Assembly (NCBI RefSeq): GCF_000192575.1
Contig: NZ_GL876926.1
Span: forward strand, 647,929-711,928
Direction: 5' to 3'
DNA: 64,000 bases
Source of the DNA: Novosphingobium nitrogenifigens DSM 19370
Lineage (GTDB): Bacteria; Pseudomonadota; Alphaproteobacteria; Sphingomonadales; Sphingomonadaceae
The number at the start of each line of letters is the position of its first letter. The first letter of the stretch is position 1. Below, one piece after another: positions 7,648 through 17,485 of this stretch. The notes beneath the pieces are model-generated. The model worked only from the letters and a program-made list of their open reading frames with translations. It did not search any database and was not told the DNA's origin. A program made the position numbers and the translations under genes.

Positions 7648-10305
7648 TCAGGCGCGCAGGCGTTCGATCCCTTGCGCCAGGACGACGTAGAGCTTGCCCA
7701 TGTCCGAGGAAAGCAGCGTCACCCCCAGCGCATTGCCGTCACGGGTCGACAGCAACTGCCGCAGCATGGATTCGAAATCGTGGATGTAGCGGTTCACATG
7801 CGTCCGGAAATCGGCGTCGTTTTCGTAATGCTGCTGCACGAGACGCGCTTCGCTGTTTTCCAGCAGCGACACTGCGCGGCGGGTGAAAATGCCGCGTTCG
7901 CCGCGCAGATACGACGCCCATGCGCTTTCCGACACTTCCTGCGACAGGATGCGGGTGATGTCGATCGCGGTCGAATTGAGGCTTTCGGTGATGATCGCCG
8001 TGCGCCGGGCAAAGTCGCTGTCGACTTTCTCCTCTGCCTTTTCGCGCGCGCGGCTGACCCGGTTTTCGAGATTGCCCGCCAGTTCGTCGATCTTGGCGAG
8101 CTGGTCGCGCAATTGCACGGCGGTTTCGCGCGCCGAGCTGGCGGCATTGTCGATCGCTTCCTCGAGCCGGGCGATCATTTGCGCTCCGCGACCCTGGATC
8201 GCGCGGGCGAGCGCCGTGCTGGTTTCCTCACCCAGACGATCGGCCATGGCGCTGATTTCTGAGGCGGTTTTGGACGAAAGATCGCTTCCGGTGCGGACGG
8301 CGGCGGTTTCCAGTTCGGCAATCGCCCCGGCAAGACGCCGTTCGATGCTGCCGGTGACCAGATCGCTTTCGGTCTGGGTCGCGCGCAAGGCATCGCGCAG
8401 GCCGGACAGGCGTTGTTCCTGTTCGTCGGCACGGGCCAGCAGGGTTTCGTTGGTGCGCACGATTTCGGCAAATAGCACGCCCAGTCGGTCCTGTGTCGTG
8501 CCGACGTCTCCCGCCAGTGTCCGCCCGGCGTCTCCCGCTTCGCGCAAAGTGTCGCGCAGGGCGACGACGCGGCCTTCGACTTCTCCCAGCCCGGCCGAGG
8601 CACTGCGGAGAGCTTCGGGCAATTGGGTACGGGTGTGTTCGCCCGCCGCCTCGATCAGTTCGAGCAGGCGCACCGCGCCATCGGTCAGCGAAGTGACCGT
8701 GCGGTCGGTTCCGTTCAAGGCCTCGCGCGTGCCGTTGAGGCGGGCATTGAGCGTTGAAACCGCAGCATCGACAATCGCTGCCGTGCGCGATCCTTCTTCG
8801 CTCGAACTCGAAATGACCGACGCTAACCCATTGATTCGCGTGACAAGAACGTCGCAAGTGCGCGCCAGCGTCTCGATGTTCTCGATCTGGCGTTCGTGCT
8901 GTTCCTCGATACTGGCATCGACGACGGCAAGGCGCGCATCGAGCGTTTCGGCAACGTCGGCTGCTGCTGCGGCAAGAGCGGCACGCCTTTGGCCGATGGC
9001 GGTGTCGAGCGTTTCGAGTTGCGAGCGAAACGCCTCGGCCATCGAGGCCATGGTCGTTGCCAGGGCTTCGCGCCGGGTGCCCATGGCCGCGTCGATATGC
9101 CCGGCTTCTTCGGACAGCGTGCGGTTCAAGGCACGCACATCTTCTTCGAAACGGGTCAGGCGATGACGGGATGCGCTGACAAGGCTGTCGTGATCGCGCC
9201 CGACTTCGTCGATGGCAACGGTCAGCGCCGATGCCACGCGCCGCATTTCCCCCTCGAAGGTCGCGATGCGGCGGGACAGCGCGGCAATGCCGTCTTCCTC
9301 GGCGCTCACGATGACTTCGCGCTGGGCCGTGATTTCCCCGGCCAGGGTTTCGGCGCGGGTGCGCATGGCGGCCAATGCGGCCTGTTCTTCGGACTGGAGG
9401 CGATTGCGCAGGGAATCGAGCGACAATGTCACTTCGCGCAGGCGATCTTCACCCAGACGCCCGATACGGTCGCTGGCGTCGGCAAAGGCCGTCAACGCGG
9501 TTTCTACCTGCCGCTTCACTTCGTCGACCTTGCGCCCGCTGGCCACGCCAAAGTCGTTGAGGCGATTGAACCCGGCGATCAGGTCGTTGAGCTGAACGTC
9601 GGCAGTGCGTCCGCTGGTGGCGATCGCATTGGCAAGATCGCGCGCCGAAGCCGTTGCAGTTGGCATGTTGGAATTGATATTTTCGAAATTATCCAGCGCC
9701 TTGCCAAGCACGGTTCCGATGTTTTCGACTTCCCTTTGCTTGTCGGAAATGAGCGCTCTGAGTTCCCCGGCACTGGTCGTCAGCCGTTCGACCGTCGTGC
9801 GACCCAGTGCATCGAGGTCCTGCGACTGTGTCTCGATCAAGGCGTGGGCCTGCGCCAATTCGCGATTCATCGACGACAGGCGTTCCTCGAGCATGCGGCT
9901 GTCACGCGCGAGCGCAGTCGAAACCCGTGCATAGCGGCTCGCCTCGCGCCACGAGGTGCGGGTCAGCAGAAGAAGAACAAGAACGAGTACGACCGGCAGG
10001 GCCCAGGCGGCAATGAGGTCGGCAAGCGTCGCGGCATCGAACGATGCTGCGAAAAAGCGCCGCTTTCCAAAGGCGAACAGGATCGTCCAGCCCAGAATTG
10101 CAAGTCCGGCAGCGATTGGAATGATCCGTCCGAATCTCGGGACAGGCGCCACTTCGTAAGTCTCGTCTTCGCCGGTCTCATCTGTCGGTTCGAGCACCGG
10201 TTCAGGAAATGCCGGGGGGTTGGGAACAGACGTATCGGACGCGCGGGCCTCCGCGCTGTCGCGTGAGCCGCCGTCTAGCGCAACTATGCGAGGTACCCCG
10301 TTCAT
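7648..10305 (-). CDS. Large membrane-anchored coiled-coil protein of unknown function
   Basis: Codes for 885 residues. An acidic, Pro-rich N-terminal 55 residues is followed by two predicted transmembrane helices at about 61-79 and 93-115. The rest, roughly 650 residues, is rich in Ala, Glu, Arg, Thr and Leu with heptad-like spacing, consistent with long coiled coils on one side of the membrane. The last 100 residues look globular (SEVSESAWASYLRGERGIF onward). I see no catalytic motif. The organisation recalls conserved sphingomonad membrane proteins of unknown function; apolipoprotein-like or methyl-accepting-like matches would be expected from coiled coils alone and should not be trusted. 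It is divergent from the Hpt-like gene at 10378, with 72 bp between starts. Confidence 0.8.
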   Translation of the reverse strand: MNGVPRIVALDGGSRDSAEARASDTSVPNPPAFPEPVLEPTDETGEDETYEVAPVPRFGRIIPIAAGLAILGWTILFAFGKRRFFAASFDAATLADLIAAWALPVVLVLVLLLLTRTSWREASRYARVSTALARDSRMLEERLSSMNRELAQAHALIETQSQDLDALGRTTVERLTTSAGELRALISDKQREVENIGTVLGKALDNFENINSNMPTATASARDLANAIATSGRTADVQLNDLIAGFNRLNDFGVASGRKVDEVKRQVETALTAFADASDRIGRLGEDRLREVTLSLDSLRNRLQSEEQAALAAMRTRAETLAGEITAQREVIVSAEEDGIAALSRRIATFEGEMRRVASALTVAIDEVGRDHDSLVSASRHRLTRFEEDVRALNRTLSEEAGHIDAAMGTRREALATTMASMAEAFRSQLETLDTAIGQRRAALAAAAADVAETLDARLAVVDASIEEQHERQIENIETLARTCDVLVTRINGLASVISSSSEEGSRTAAIVDAAVSTLNARLNGTREALNGTDRTVTSLTDGAVRLLELIEAAGEHTRTQLPEALRSASAGLGEVEGRVVALRDTLREAGDAGRTLAGDVGTTQDRLGVLFAEIVRTNETLLARADEQEQRLSGLRDALRATQTESDLVTGSIERRLAGAIAELETAAVRTGSDLSSKTASEISAMADRLGEETSTALARAIQGRGAQMIARLEEAIDNAASSARETAVQLRDQLAKIDELAGNLENRVSRAREKAEEKVDSDFARRTAIITESLNSTAIDITRILSQEVSESAWASYLRGERGIFTRRAVSLLENSEARLVQQHYENDADFRTHVNRYIHDFESMLRQLLSTRDGNALGVTLLSSDMGKLYVVLAQGIERLRA

Positions 10306-10377
10306 CCCCTGATCCTATCACGCTTTGCTCGCCCGATGTAACCCCGCCTTAACCGCCTTCGTCGTAATGGGATAGTC

Positions 10378-10683
10378 ATGGCTCATCTTGGCGAAGCAAT
10401 CGATGCCCATCTGGCGGTCGTCGTCGGCGACGATGCGGTGCTCCATGCCGATTTGCGCCGCGCCTTCCGCGAAAGCGCGCTCGGCATGGTCGACTTGCTC
10501 GAACGGGCGCGATGCGACGCGAACTGGGTCGTTGCAGCAGAGCGTCTGGAAAATCTGGCGGCCACCTTTCACGGGGACGAATTGCTTACGCTGGCCCGCC
10601 GGGCCGCTGCCGGAGCGCCGGGCGATCCGGCCATCTTGCGGGAAATTCGCGCGCTTTTGCGCGAGATCGAACCGTACGGCTGA
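10378..10683 (+). CDS. Hpt-like small helical protein lacking the phospho-accepting His
   Basis: Codes for 101 residues, almost entirely helical. The segment FRESALGMVDLLERA, then AAERLENLAATF around residues 53-64, then repeated Leu/Ala helices resembles a histidine phosphotransfer domain (consensus AHxLKGxA). At the position of the phosphorylated histidine there is Glu55, and the following Lys-Gly is Glu-Asn, so phosphotransfer by the normal route is not expected. It is the first of four same-strand genes ending in a kinase-like gene, also without its catalytic His. A binding or scaffolding role is possible. The Hpt assignment itself is by pattern only. Confidence 0.65.
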   Translation: MAHLGEAIDAHLAVVVGDDAVLHADLRRAFRESALGMVDLLERARCDANWVVAAERLENLAATFHGDELLTLARRAAAGAPGDPAILREIRALLREIEPYG

Positions 10684-10894
10684 CTTTACCTTTTCCCGCA
10701 GCGCCTTACTATAAGCGCGACCGGTTCGCGACGGGCAGGCGCGGAACTTGTCAACAGCCCGCCTTGGCATGGCGGGGTGCGGTGCCTACGATAAGGGAAC
10801 GGGATTGCAGTCCCGGTTTCGACAATTTTCCCGGGTTGGCAACTTGGGGCATGTGCCGTCGCGGCTCTCGACGGCCAAAGGGAGAACGGGATCC

Positions 10895-12133
10895 TTGCGG
10901 GTCGCTTTGCTGTCACTCACCGAAGCCGTCTCCGGCGAGCCGCATGGTTTGCGCGGCTATCTGACGATCGGCGGGCGCACGCTGGCGCGGCATCAGCTCG
11001 GGATCGCACTGGCATTCGGTTGCACCCGGGTTGTCGTCCTGACCGAAGGTCTCACCGGCGAAGTGCTCACGCTGCAACATGCAGCGGAAGAAGGCGGCGC
11101 ACGCTTTCACGTCATCACCTCGGCACATGCGCTGTTGCCGCTGATTACCGCCGATGACGAACTGATCGTGCTGTCGGACGGTCTCTTCGCCTTGCCCGAA
11201 GTCGTGCTTTCCCATCTCTCCGATGGACCGGGCGTTCTTGCCCTGCCGGTCGAGGCAGGGGTTGCCGCCGGTTTCGAACGGATCGATATCAATCATGCCG
11301 CCGCCGGTGTCATGCGCTTGCCGGGACGGCTCATCGCCGGGCTCGGCGATCTGCCCTCGGACTGGAACGCGCATGCCGCGCTCCTGCGACTGGCGGTGCA
11401 GGCGCGCACGCCTATGCGGCAACTGCCTTCGGCTGTTCTCAACGACGGGCGCTGGGGACTGGTCCGCAGCGAGGACGAGGCTCATCGCGTCGAACCGGCA
11501 TGGATCAGGCTTCATACCCGAAGCGCGCAGCAGCGCAGCCCGGGGGAATGGCTGGCGGCCAAGACCGTGCATATGGCAGGGCCCGCACTGCTTCACGCCG
11601 GGACGCGTCCCTGGTTGGTCGCCATGGGGGCGGTCGTGCTCCTGCTGCTTGCCGTGGGGGCCGGGTGGTTCGGGTGGTGCACGCCCGGTTTCGTGCTGCT
11701 CGGCATGGGATGGGTGGTGGCACAGGTCGCCACGCAGATTGCGGGAATCGAAACCGCATCCCTGCTGGCGCTGCGGGATCGCTCGCCCATTGGTCCTGCG
11801 TTTGCTTTCCTGATCGATGCGGCCTTCGTCACGCTGGCGGCGTGGCGCAGCGACATTGCGTCAGTCGCGGGCGTTTCTTTTGCCGCCACCTGGTTCGCGC
11901 CGGTCGTGCTGGTGATGCTTCTTCATCTTCTGCCGCGCGCTCTTCCCGAAGGTCGCTGGACATGGTGGTTGCAGGATCGCTTGCTGGCTGGGCTTGTCTG
12001 CGCGGCGGTGAGTGTGCTGCTTCCTTTCGATCTGGCGCTTCGCGCGGTGGTCGTCCTCTTGCTGGGCTGGGCGATCCTGATCGTTCCGCGTCGCACCGGA
12101 TCGGCTAACGCCCCCTTAACCGGAAGCCGTTAG
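10895..12133 (+). CDS. Unknown protein: nucleotidyltransferase-like domain plus C-terminal membrane helices
   Basis: Codes for about 412 residues from a TTG start at 10895, preceded at 10 bp by AAGGGAG (10878-10884). An in-frame TTG at 10748 and ATG at 10769 are alternatives, but the extra residues look non-coding. The first 230 residues resemble a sugar-nucleotide transferase fold: a beta-rich start, GGRTLARHQL, then FGCTRVVVL, and DDELIVLSDG in the position of the nucleotide-binding Asp. The C-terminal 180 residues contain about five hydrophobic helices (for example LVAMGAVVLLLLAVGAGW). The domain order recalls fusions of a nucleotidyltransferase with a CDP-alcohol phosphatidyltransferase, but I do not find the DGxxAR catalytic motif of the latter. 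It is followed after 9 bp by the next gene. Confidence 0.7.
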   Translation: MRVALLSLTEAVSGEPHGLRGYLTIGGRTLARHQLGIALAFGCTRVVVLTEGLTGEVLTLQHAAEEGGARFHVITSAHALLPLITADDELIVLSDGLFALPEVVLSHLSDGPGVLALPVEAGVAAGFERIDINHAAAGVMRLPGRLIAGLGDLPSDWNAHAALLRLAVQARTPMRQLPSAVLNDGRWGLVRSEDEAHRVEPAWIRLHTRSAQQRSPGEWLAAKTVHMAGPALLHAGTRPWLVAMGAVVLLLLAVGAGWFGWCTPGFVLLGMGWVVAQVATQIAGIETASLLALRDRSPIGPAFAFLIDAAFVTLAAWRSDIASVAGVSFAATWFAPVVLVMLLHLLPRALPEGRWTWWLQDRLLAGLVCAAVSVLLPFDLALRAVVVLLLGWAILIVPRRTGSANAPLTGSR

Positions 12134-12142
12134 TTTCAACCT

Positions 12143-13078
12143 ATGGTGCAGGCTGGCAATTTGGGGAACGGAAGTGACGGCGGGAGGGGAACGGCAAACC
12201 GTTCCCTTGCTCTTGCCGATCATGAGCTTGCGGCGAGTGTCGAGATGCTTGAGCGGCTTGTCGTGCTTGCCCCGGGACGCCTGCTCGATGATGAGACCGT
12301 GGCCCGGGTTCGCGCGCTTGCCCATGATGTCGCCCGACAGCTTGCCGGGATGGCGGGGCGGGCGGGCGATCCGCAGTTCCTGACCATGCTCGCGGGAATG
12401 GTGGCGGGCAATCGCGCGCTGTTGCTCCACTTTCACGCGCTCGCGCTCGAATGGCGTCAGGGCGAGGTGCTTGCGCGTTCGCGCGGGCTCGATCCGGTGC
12501 TGTCGCCGTTGTTGCGTCGTCGTCTCGATGCCGGGGCGATGGTTCCTGACGCAAGCGCCTTGCTGGCAGCCCAGGCGCGCACGGTCGAAGCCTTGCGGCG
12601 CATGCATTTGCCCCTTTCCGAATTGCCCGCCGATCTCCACCGGATGGCGATCGCGATCCTGCAAGGGGCATGTGCGGTCGCCGGCGATGATGGCAAAGTC
12701 GTCGCGATGGCGCCGATCACCCATGACGAGCATGGGACGCGTCTGGCTCTCGTGCGCCGGTTTCTCGATGGTCTCGGGGAAGAGATCACTTCGGCCTTGT
12801 GTCTTGGCGACGCGGGACTTGCGGTGTTCCTGACGGCTCTAGCCATCGCAGCCGGCCAACCGCGCGAGGTGGTGGCGATCGCCATGGCAGAGGACGATGC
12901 CTTGCGGCTTGCGCTGATCCTGCGTGCGGCGGGGCTCGAATCGGGCCAGGCCGCCGCCCAGTTGCTGATCCTGCGTCCCGAGGCGGATCCCGCTCTGGTT
13001 CAGGGGCCTCGCGACGCGCGGGACGCCGAAGGCAGGCTTGGTGAATGCGCGGCGCTTCATGCCGGGGCTGTCGAATGA
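12143..13078 (+). CDS. Hypothetical all-helical protein, possibly DUF2336-like
   Basis: Codes for 311 residues, nearly all predicted helix and rich in Ala, Leu, Arg and Asp, without signal peptide, membrane segment or Cys motif. Repeating short helices (for example FLTALAIAAGQPREVVAIAM followed by the LALILRAAGL stretch) recall the HEAT-like DUF2336 family found beside two-component genes in alphaproteobacteria, but this is a weak resemblance. The stop overlaps the start of the following histidine kinase-like gene by 4 bp (ATGA), so the two are translationally coupled and probably work together. Confidence 0.7.
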   Translation: MVQAGNLGNGSDGGRGTANRSLALADHELAASVEMLERLVVLAPGRLLDDETVARVRALAHDVARQLAGMAGRAGDPQFLTMLAGMVAGNRALLLHFHALALEWRQGEVLARSRGLDPVLSPLLRRRLDAGAMVPDASALLAAQARTVEALRRMHLPLSELPADLHRMAIAILQGACAVAGDDGKVVAMAPITHDEHGTRLALVRRFLDGLGEEITSALCLGDAGLAVFLTALAIAAGQPREVVAIAMAEDDALRLALILRAAGLESGQAAAQLLILRPEADPALVQGPRDARDAEGRLGECAALHAGAVE

Positions 13079-14439
13079 GCGGGCATCCCCCGGTTCACGG
13101 CCGCTGCGACGGCAGCGACTGTCTGGTCGAGGCGGACGATCCACTGGCCGGACTGCAGATCCGGTGCGGCGGGAAAATGCCGGGGATGCTGGCCATCCCG
13201 GCCTTGCTGGCGCTGGTGCGCAAGGTGCGCCACGCCGGGATCGCGCAGGAATGTCGCCTTACCGCTTTCGATGAAGGCAAGCTGATCGCTTTCTTTGCCA
13301 GCGTCATCCCCGACGGCAGCGGGACGCGGATCGAATTGCGGCAATGGCGCATGATCGGCGAAACCCACCCGGAAGCGGGGCTTGATGCGGGCGCCGGGGA
13401 CATTCTGCTGCACCAGCTTGCCGCGGCGCATGCCTTGCTCGATCCGGAGCAGCATGTGCTGACGGCCGACCTTCTCGACAGGGGCGATGCCGGTCTTGCT
13501 GGACTGGTCGCCCGATGGCAGGGCGCTCCGGGCGAGGCGTGGACCAATGCCGTCGAAATCGCCGGACTGACTCACCAGCAGCCACTGCATTGGCGGTTGA
13601 TGGACGACACGGTCTTTACCGTGGAGGGCGGTGAAACCTTGTGGCGCGCGCGCCTTTTGCCGCGTGGGGACCATGGTTTCGACCTTCTGATCATTCCCGA
13701 AAGCTTGCCGGAGCCAGCCGAAGAGCCTGTGGTCGACGCCGGGAAAGTCGTTGAAAACGGCTGGAGTCGTGCGATCGGTCGTGATCTTGCTCCAGCCTTG
13801 CGGCAGCCGATCACGCGCATCATCGCCAATGCCGAGACGATCCGGACCCGGCTCGCCGGACCTTTGGCCGAAGACTATACCGGATATGCCGCTGACATCG
13901 CCGATGCCGGGCGCCACCTTCTCGATCTCGTCGAGGATCTGGCCGATCTTGATGCCGTCGAATCTCCCGGCTTCGCTCCGGCGCCGGATCGGATCGATCT
14001 GGGTGATTGCGCGCGCCGGGCGGCAGGCATTCTCGGGGTCCGGGCGCAGGAGCGCTCGATCCGCCTGATCACTCCGCCCGAGGGTATGGTCGTACCCGCG
14101 ATCGGCGAGTTTCGCCGCGTGCTTCAGATCCTGCTCAACCTCATCACCAATGCCATTCGCTATGGCCCGGCGAATTCAACGGTCACGATCACCGTCCTGC
14201 GCGAGGAAAATGCCGCGTGGGTGTCGGTCGCGGATGAGGGAGACGGGTTGAGCGCGGAACAGGCCGCCCGCGTGTTTGACAAGTTTGAACGCCTGGGACG
14301 CAGTGGAGATGGCGGCAGCGGTCTTGGCCTTTACATTTCCCGCAGGCTCGCCCGCGCCATGGGCGGCGATCTGGTGGTCGCGGGACCGGGGCCGGGTGCG
14401 TGCTTTATCCTGTCTCTTCCGGTGCCGCCGGTTTCCTGA
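13075..14439 (+). CDS. Histidine kinase-like protein with intact ATPase domain but no H-box histidine
   Basis: Codes for 454 residues. An N-terminal PAS-like sensory region (about 1-220) is followed by a dimerisation region (230-295) and a HATPase domain. The ATP-binding boxes are complete: N box around N355-N359 (LLNLITNA), G1 at 387-391 (DEGDG) and G2 at 414-419 (GSGLGL). In the H box, where kinases have His-Glu-Leu-Arg-x-Pro, this protein has Pro-Ala-Leu-Arg-Gln-Pro with Pro240 at the His position. Autophosphorylation on His is therefore not expected. It overlaps the preceding gene by 4 bp and ends a four-gene run. No transmembrane segment is seen, so it is probably cytosolic. The start at 13075 is favoured by the ATGA overlap. 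Confidence 0.85.
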   Translation: MSGHPPVHGRCDGSDCLVEADDPLAGLQIRCGGKMPGMLAIPALLALVRKVRHAGIAQECRLTAFDEGKLIAFFASVIPDGSGTRIELRQWRMIGETHPEAGLDAGAGDILLHQLAAAHALLDPEQHVLTADLLDRGDAGLAGLVARWQGAPGEAWTNAVEIAGLTHQQPLHWRLMDDTVFTVEGGETLWRARLLPRGDHGFDLLIIPESLPEPAEEPVVDAGKVVENGWSRAIGRDLAPALRQPITRIIANAETIRTRLAGPLAEDYTGYAADIADAGRHLLDLVEDLADLDAVESPGFAPAPDRIDLGDCARRAAGILGVRAQERSIRLITPPEGMVVPAIGEFRRVLQILLNLITNAIRYGPANSTVTITVLREENAAWVSVADEGDGLSAEQAARVFDKFERLGRSGDGGSGLGLYISRRLARAMGGDLVVAGPGPGACFILSLPVPPVS

Positions 14440-14461
14440 CAGTTTCGCGTTGGACGGATCG

Positions 14462-14491
14462 ACAAAAGCCCCGCTTGTGCGGGGCTTTTGT
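14462..14491 (+). terminator. Strong hairpin terminator after the kinase-like gene
   Basis: A perfect 13-bp stem (left arm 14462-14474, loop TTGT, right arm 14479-14491) begins with AAAA and ends with TTTT, so it can act on both strands between the convergent kinase-like gene and gltA. Confidence 0.8.
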
Positions 14492-14530
14492 GTTTCTGCC
14501 CCCTGCAAAAGCAAATGCCCGAAACGCAAA

Positions 14531-14558
14531 TGGCGGAGATGCCTGAGCATCTCCGCCA
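14531..14558 (-). terminator. Hairpin downstream of gltA
   Basis: A perfect 12-bp stem with a CTGA loop (14531-14542 with 14547-14558) lies 43 bp past the gltA stop, and on the minus strand is followed by TTTGCGTTT. A second perfect 8-bp hairpin (14575-14595) lies just before it. Together they probably end gltA transcription. Confidence 0.65.
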
Positions 14559-14601
14559 CTGACGTGCGGTCTGGCGCGCCGCATAAAGCGGCGCGTCAGG
14601 A

Positions 14602-15888
14602 TCAGCGCTGTTCGATCGGAACGTAGTCGCGCTGCGTCGGGCCGGTGTACAGCTGACGCGGGCGGCCGATCTTCTGGCCGGGATCCGAGATCATTTCGTT
14701 CCACTGTGCGACCCAGCCCACGGTGCGGGCCAGAGCGAAGAGCACGGTGAACATCGTGGTCGGGAAGCCGATCGCCGAGAGGATGATCCCCGAGTAGAAG
14801 TCGACGTTGGGGAACAGCTTCTTTTCAATGAAGTACGGATCGTTGAGAGCGATTTCTTCAAGACGCATCGCGGTTTCGAACACGGGGTCCGTAACCTTGA
14901 GTGCTTCGAAGACTTCGCGGACGGTCTTCTGCATGACGGTCGCGCGCGGGTCGTAGTTCTTGTACACGCGGTGACCGAAGCCCATCAGACGGAACGGATC
15001 GTTCTTGTCCTTGGCGCGTTCGATGTAGTGCGGAATACGGTCCGGCGTGCCGATTTCGCGGAGCATGTTGAGCGCCGCTTCGTTGGCGCCACCATGCGCA
15101 GGACCCCACAGGCAGGCGATGCCGGCGGCCATGCACGCGAACGGATTGGCGCCCGACGAACCGGCAAGGCGCACGGTCGAGGTCGAAGCGTTCTGTTCGT
15201 GGTCGGCGTGAAGGATGAAGATGCGGTCCATCGCGCGTTCGACGGCGGGGATCACTTCATATTCTTCAGCCGGAACGCCGAAGGTCATCTTCAGGAAGTT
15301 GCCGGTGTACGACAGCTTGTTGTCCGGATAGACGAAGGGCTGACCAACGGTGTACTTGTAGGCCATCGCCGCGATCGTGGGGATCTTGGCGATCAGGCGG
15401 TGCGAGCTGATCTTGCGATGCAGCGGGTCCGCGATGTCGGTCGAGTCATGGTAGAACGCCGAGAGAGCGCCGACCACGCCGCACATGACGGCCATCGGGT
15501 GCGCGTCACGACGGAAGCCCTTGTAGAAGCTGCTGAGCTGTTCGTGCACCATCGTGTGGCGGGTGATGGTGCGGTTGAAGTCTTCCAGCTCCGCCTTGTT
15601 CGGCAGTTCGCCGTTCAGGAGCAGGTAGCACACTTCCATGTAGGACGAGTGTTCGGCCAGCTGACCGATCGGGTAGCCGCGGTGAAGCAGGACGCCCTGG
15701 TCACCGTCGATGTAGGTGAGCGCGCTGTCGCAGCTGGCAGTGCTGGTGAAGCCGGGATCGTAGGTGAACAGGCCGGTCTGGCCATAGAGCTTGCGGATGT
15801 CGACCACGTCGGGGCCGAGCGTACCGCTCCGGACCGGCATGTCGACGGTTTTACCGTCCGCGGAAAGGGTTGCCTGGGTTTCGCTCAC
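14602..15888 (-). CDS. gltA: Citrate synthase
   Basis: Codes for 428 residues, the usual length of the hexameric type II enzyme, which condenses acetyl-CoA and oxaloacetate to citrate in the TCA cycle. Recognisable features are the N-terminal beta domain, the [16 protein letters not shown] segment, and the active-site regions with HADHEQNAS and [13 protein letters not shown]. The start is a GTG at 15888 preceded by AGGAGG at good spacing. It is monocistronic by appearance, followed by two hairpins, and lies 89 bp downstream of gltX on the same strand. The neighbourhood gltA-gltX-comEC-lexA is typical of sphingomonads. Confidence 0.97.
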   Translation of the reverse strand: MSETQATLSADGKTVDMPVRSGTLGPDVVDIRKLYGQTGLFTYDPGFTSTASCDSALTYIDGDQGVLLHRGYPIGQLAEHSSYMEVCYLLLNGELPNKAELEDFNRTITRHTMVHEQLSSFYKGFRRDAHPMAVMCGVVGALSAFYHDSTDIADPLHRKISSHRLIAKIPTIAAMAYKYTVGQPFVYPDNKLSYTGNFLKMTFGVPAEEYEVIPAVERAMDRIFILHADHEQNASTSTVRLAGSSGANPFACMAAGIACLWGPAHGGANEAALNMLREIGTPDRIPHYIERAKDKNDPFRLMGFGHRVYKNYDPRATVMQKTVREVFEALKVTDPVFETAMRLEEIALNDPYFIEKKLFPNVDFYSGIILSAIGFPTTMFTVLFALARTVGWVAQWNEMISDPGQKIGRPRQLYTGPTQRDYVPIEQR

Positions 15889-15977
15889 GTCTTGTCCTCC
15901 TGTGTGTTAGTTGGCCGGAATCCCGGTCACGTGAGAAACGCTTGTGTTCACCCCCCCGGGCAAACATGCGCCACCCC

Positions 15978-17456
15978 TCATCCTATGGTCTCCCCGGCGA
16001 ATTGGTCCCGGATCCTAGCCAAGGCCTCGTCCCGTCCGAGAAGGACGAGAACGTCGAAGATACCGGGAGAAGTCGTCTGGCCGGTCAATGCCGCGCGGAG
16101 CGGTTGAGCCAGCTTGCCAAGGCCAAGGCCGAGTTCCCCGGCAAGGTCCTTGAGACTGTGTTCGAGCACTTCGGCGGTCCATTCCGTCGCGGGCTCGAGC
16201 CGGGCGGTAATTTTCGCCAGCACGGCGCGCGCATCGTCGGTCAGGATTGCCGTCGCCTTCGCATCGGGTTCGAGCGGGCGGCGTGCAAAGAGGAAACGGG
16301 CCCCATCGGCCAGTTCGTTGAGGTCGGCCGCGCGGACCTTGAGCACCGGCATCGCCTTTTCGAGCAGGGCAAGATCGGCTGCATCGGCAAGGTCGAGGCG
16401 CTTGGCGACTTCGGCAGTCAACCGGGCGTCATCGGCAAGGCGCAGGTAGTGGCCGTTGAGATTGAGCAGCTTCTTGAGGTCGAAGCGTGCCGCGCCCTTG
16501 TTGACGTGGGTGATGTCGAACCATTCGACCGCTTCCTCGCGGCTGATGATTTCGGCATCGCCGTGGCCCCAGCCAAGACGCAGCAGATAGTTGAACACCG
16601 CTTCGGGAAGGAGGCCGAGTTCGTCGCGATACGCATCGACGCCGAGTGCGCCGTGGCGCTTCGACAGCTTCGCCCCGTCCGCGCCGTGGATCAGCGGGAT
16701 GTGGGCGTAGATCGGGTCAGGCCAGGCACCTGTCCCGGCGGCCTGTTCAATCGTATGCATCGCGCGGATGACGACGAGCTGGCGGAACGCGTTGTTGATG
16801 TGATCGTCGCCGCGAATGACGTGGGTAACGCCCATGTCGTGGTCGTCGACAACCACCGCGAGCATGTAGGTCGGGGTTCCGTCGCTGCGCAGGATGACGA
16901 AGTCGTCGATTTCGCGGTTGCTGACCGTGATCTGCCCCTGAACGAGGTCGTCGATGACGGTTTCGCCTTCGCGCGGAGCCTTGATGCGGATCACATACGA
17001 CTGGCCTTCGGGCCAGGTCGCGGGATCGGCATCGCGCCATTCGCTGTCGATACGGAAAGGACGGCGTTCGGCCTGGGCCAGTTCGCGCCGCGCCGCGAGT
17101 TCCTCGGGCGTCAGGTAGCAGCGATAGGCATGGCCAGCGGCCAGAAGCTGGTGCGCCACGTCGGCATGACGGTCGGACCGGGCAAACTGGAACACAGGTT
17201 CCTCGTCGCCGCCGAGTCCGAGCCAGGACAGGCCGTCGAAAATGGCATCGATTGCCGCGTCGGTCGAACGAACCCGATCGGTATCCTCGATCCGCAACAG
17301 GTACTTGCCGCCGGTGTGGCGAGCAAACAGCCAGTTGAACAGCGCGGTACGCGCGCCGCCGATGTGAAGGAATCCCGTCGGGGAAGGAGCAAAACGCGTA
17401 ACAACCGCCTGCTGGCGGTCAGAAGTCGCAAAATCGGTCACACTCGCGCTTGCCAT
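15978..17456 (-). CDS. gltX: Glutamyl-tRNA synthetase
   Basis: Codes for 492 residues. The class I signatures are [13 protein letters not shown] near residue 25 and KLSKRHG around 255, with RIEDTD in between, all typical of bacterial GluRS. It charges tRNA-Glu in the cytoplasm. The ATG at 17456 is only 29 bp from the divergent comEC start at 17486, so the two promoters must overlap or lie within the coding ends. Confidence 0.97.
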   Translation of the reverse strand: MASASVTDFATSDRQQAVVTRFAPSPTGFLHIGGARTALFNWLFARHTGGKYLLRIEDTDRVRSTDAAIDAIFDGLSWLGLGGDEEPVFQFARSDRHADVAHQLLAAGHAYRCYLTPEELAARRELAQAERRPFRIDSEWRDADPATWPEGQSYVIRIKAPREGETVIDDLVQGQITVSNREIDDFVILRSDGTPTYMLAVVVDDHDMGVTHVIRGDDHINNAFRQLVVIRAMHTIEQAAGTGAWPDPIYAHIPLIHGADGAKLSKRHGALGVDAYRDELGLLPEAVFNYLLRLGWGHGDAEIISREEAVEWFDITHVNKGAARFDLKKLLNLNGHYLRLADDARLTAEVAKRLDLADAADLALLEKAMPVLKVRAADLNELADGARFLFARRPLEPDAKATAILTDDARAVLAKITARLEPATEWTAEVLEHSLKDLAGELGLGLGKLAQPLRAALTGQTTSPGIFDVLVLLGRDEALARIRDQFAGETIG

Positions 17457-17485
17457 TGCTGGCGCAGACCTTTCAGACCATCATC

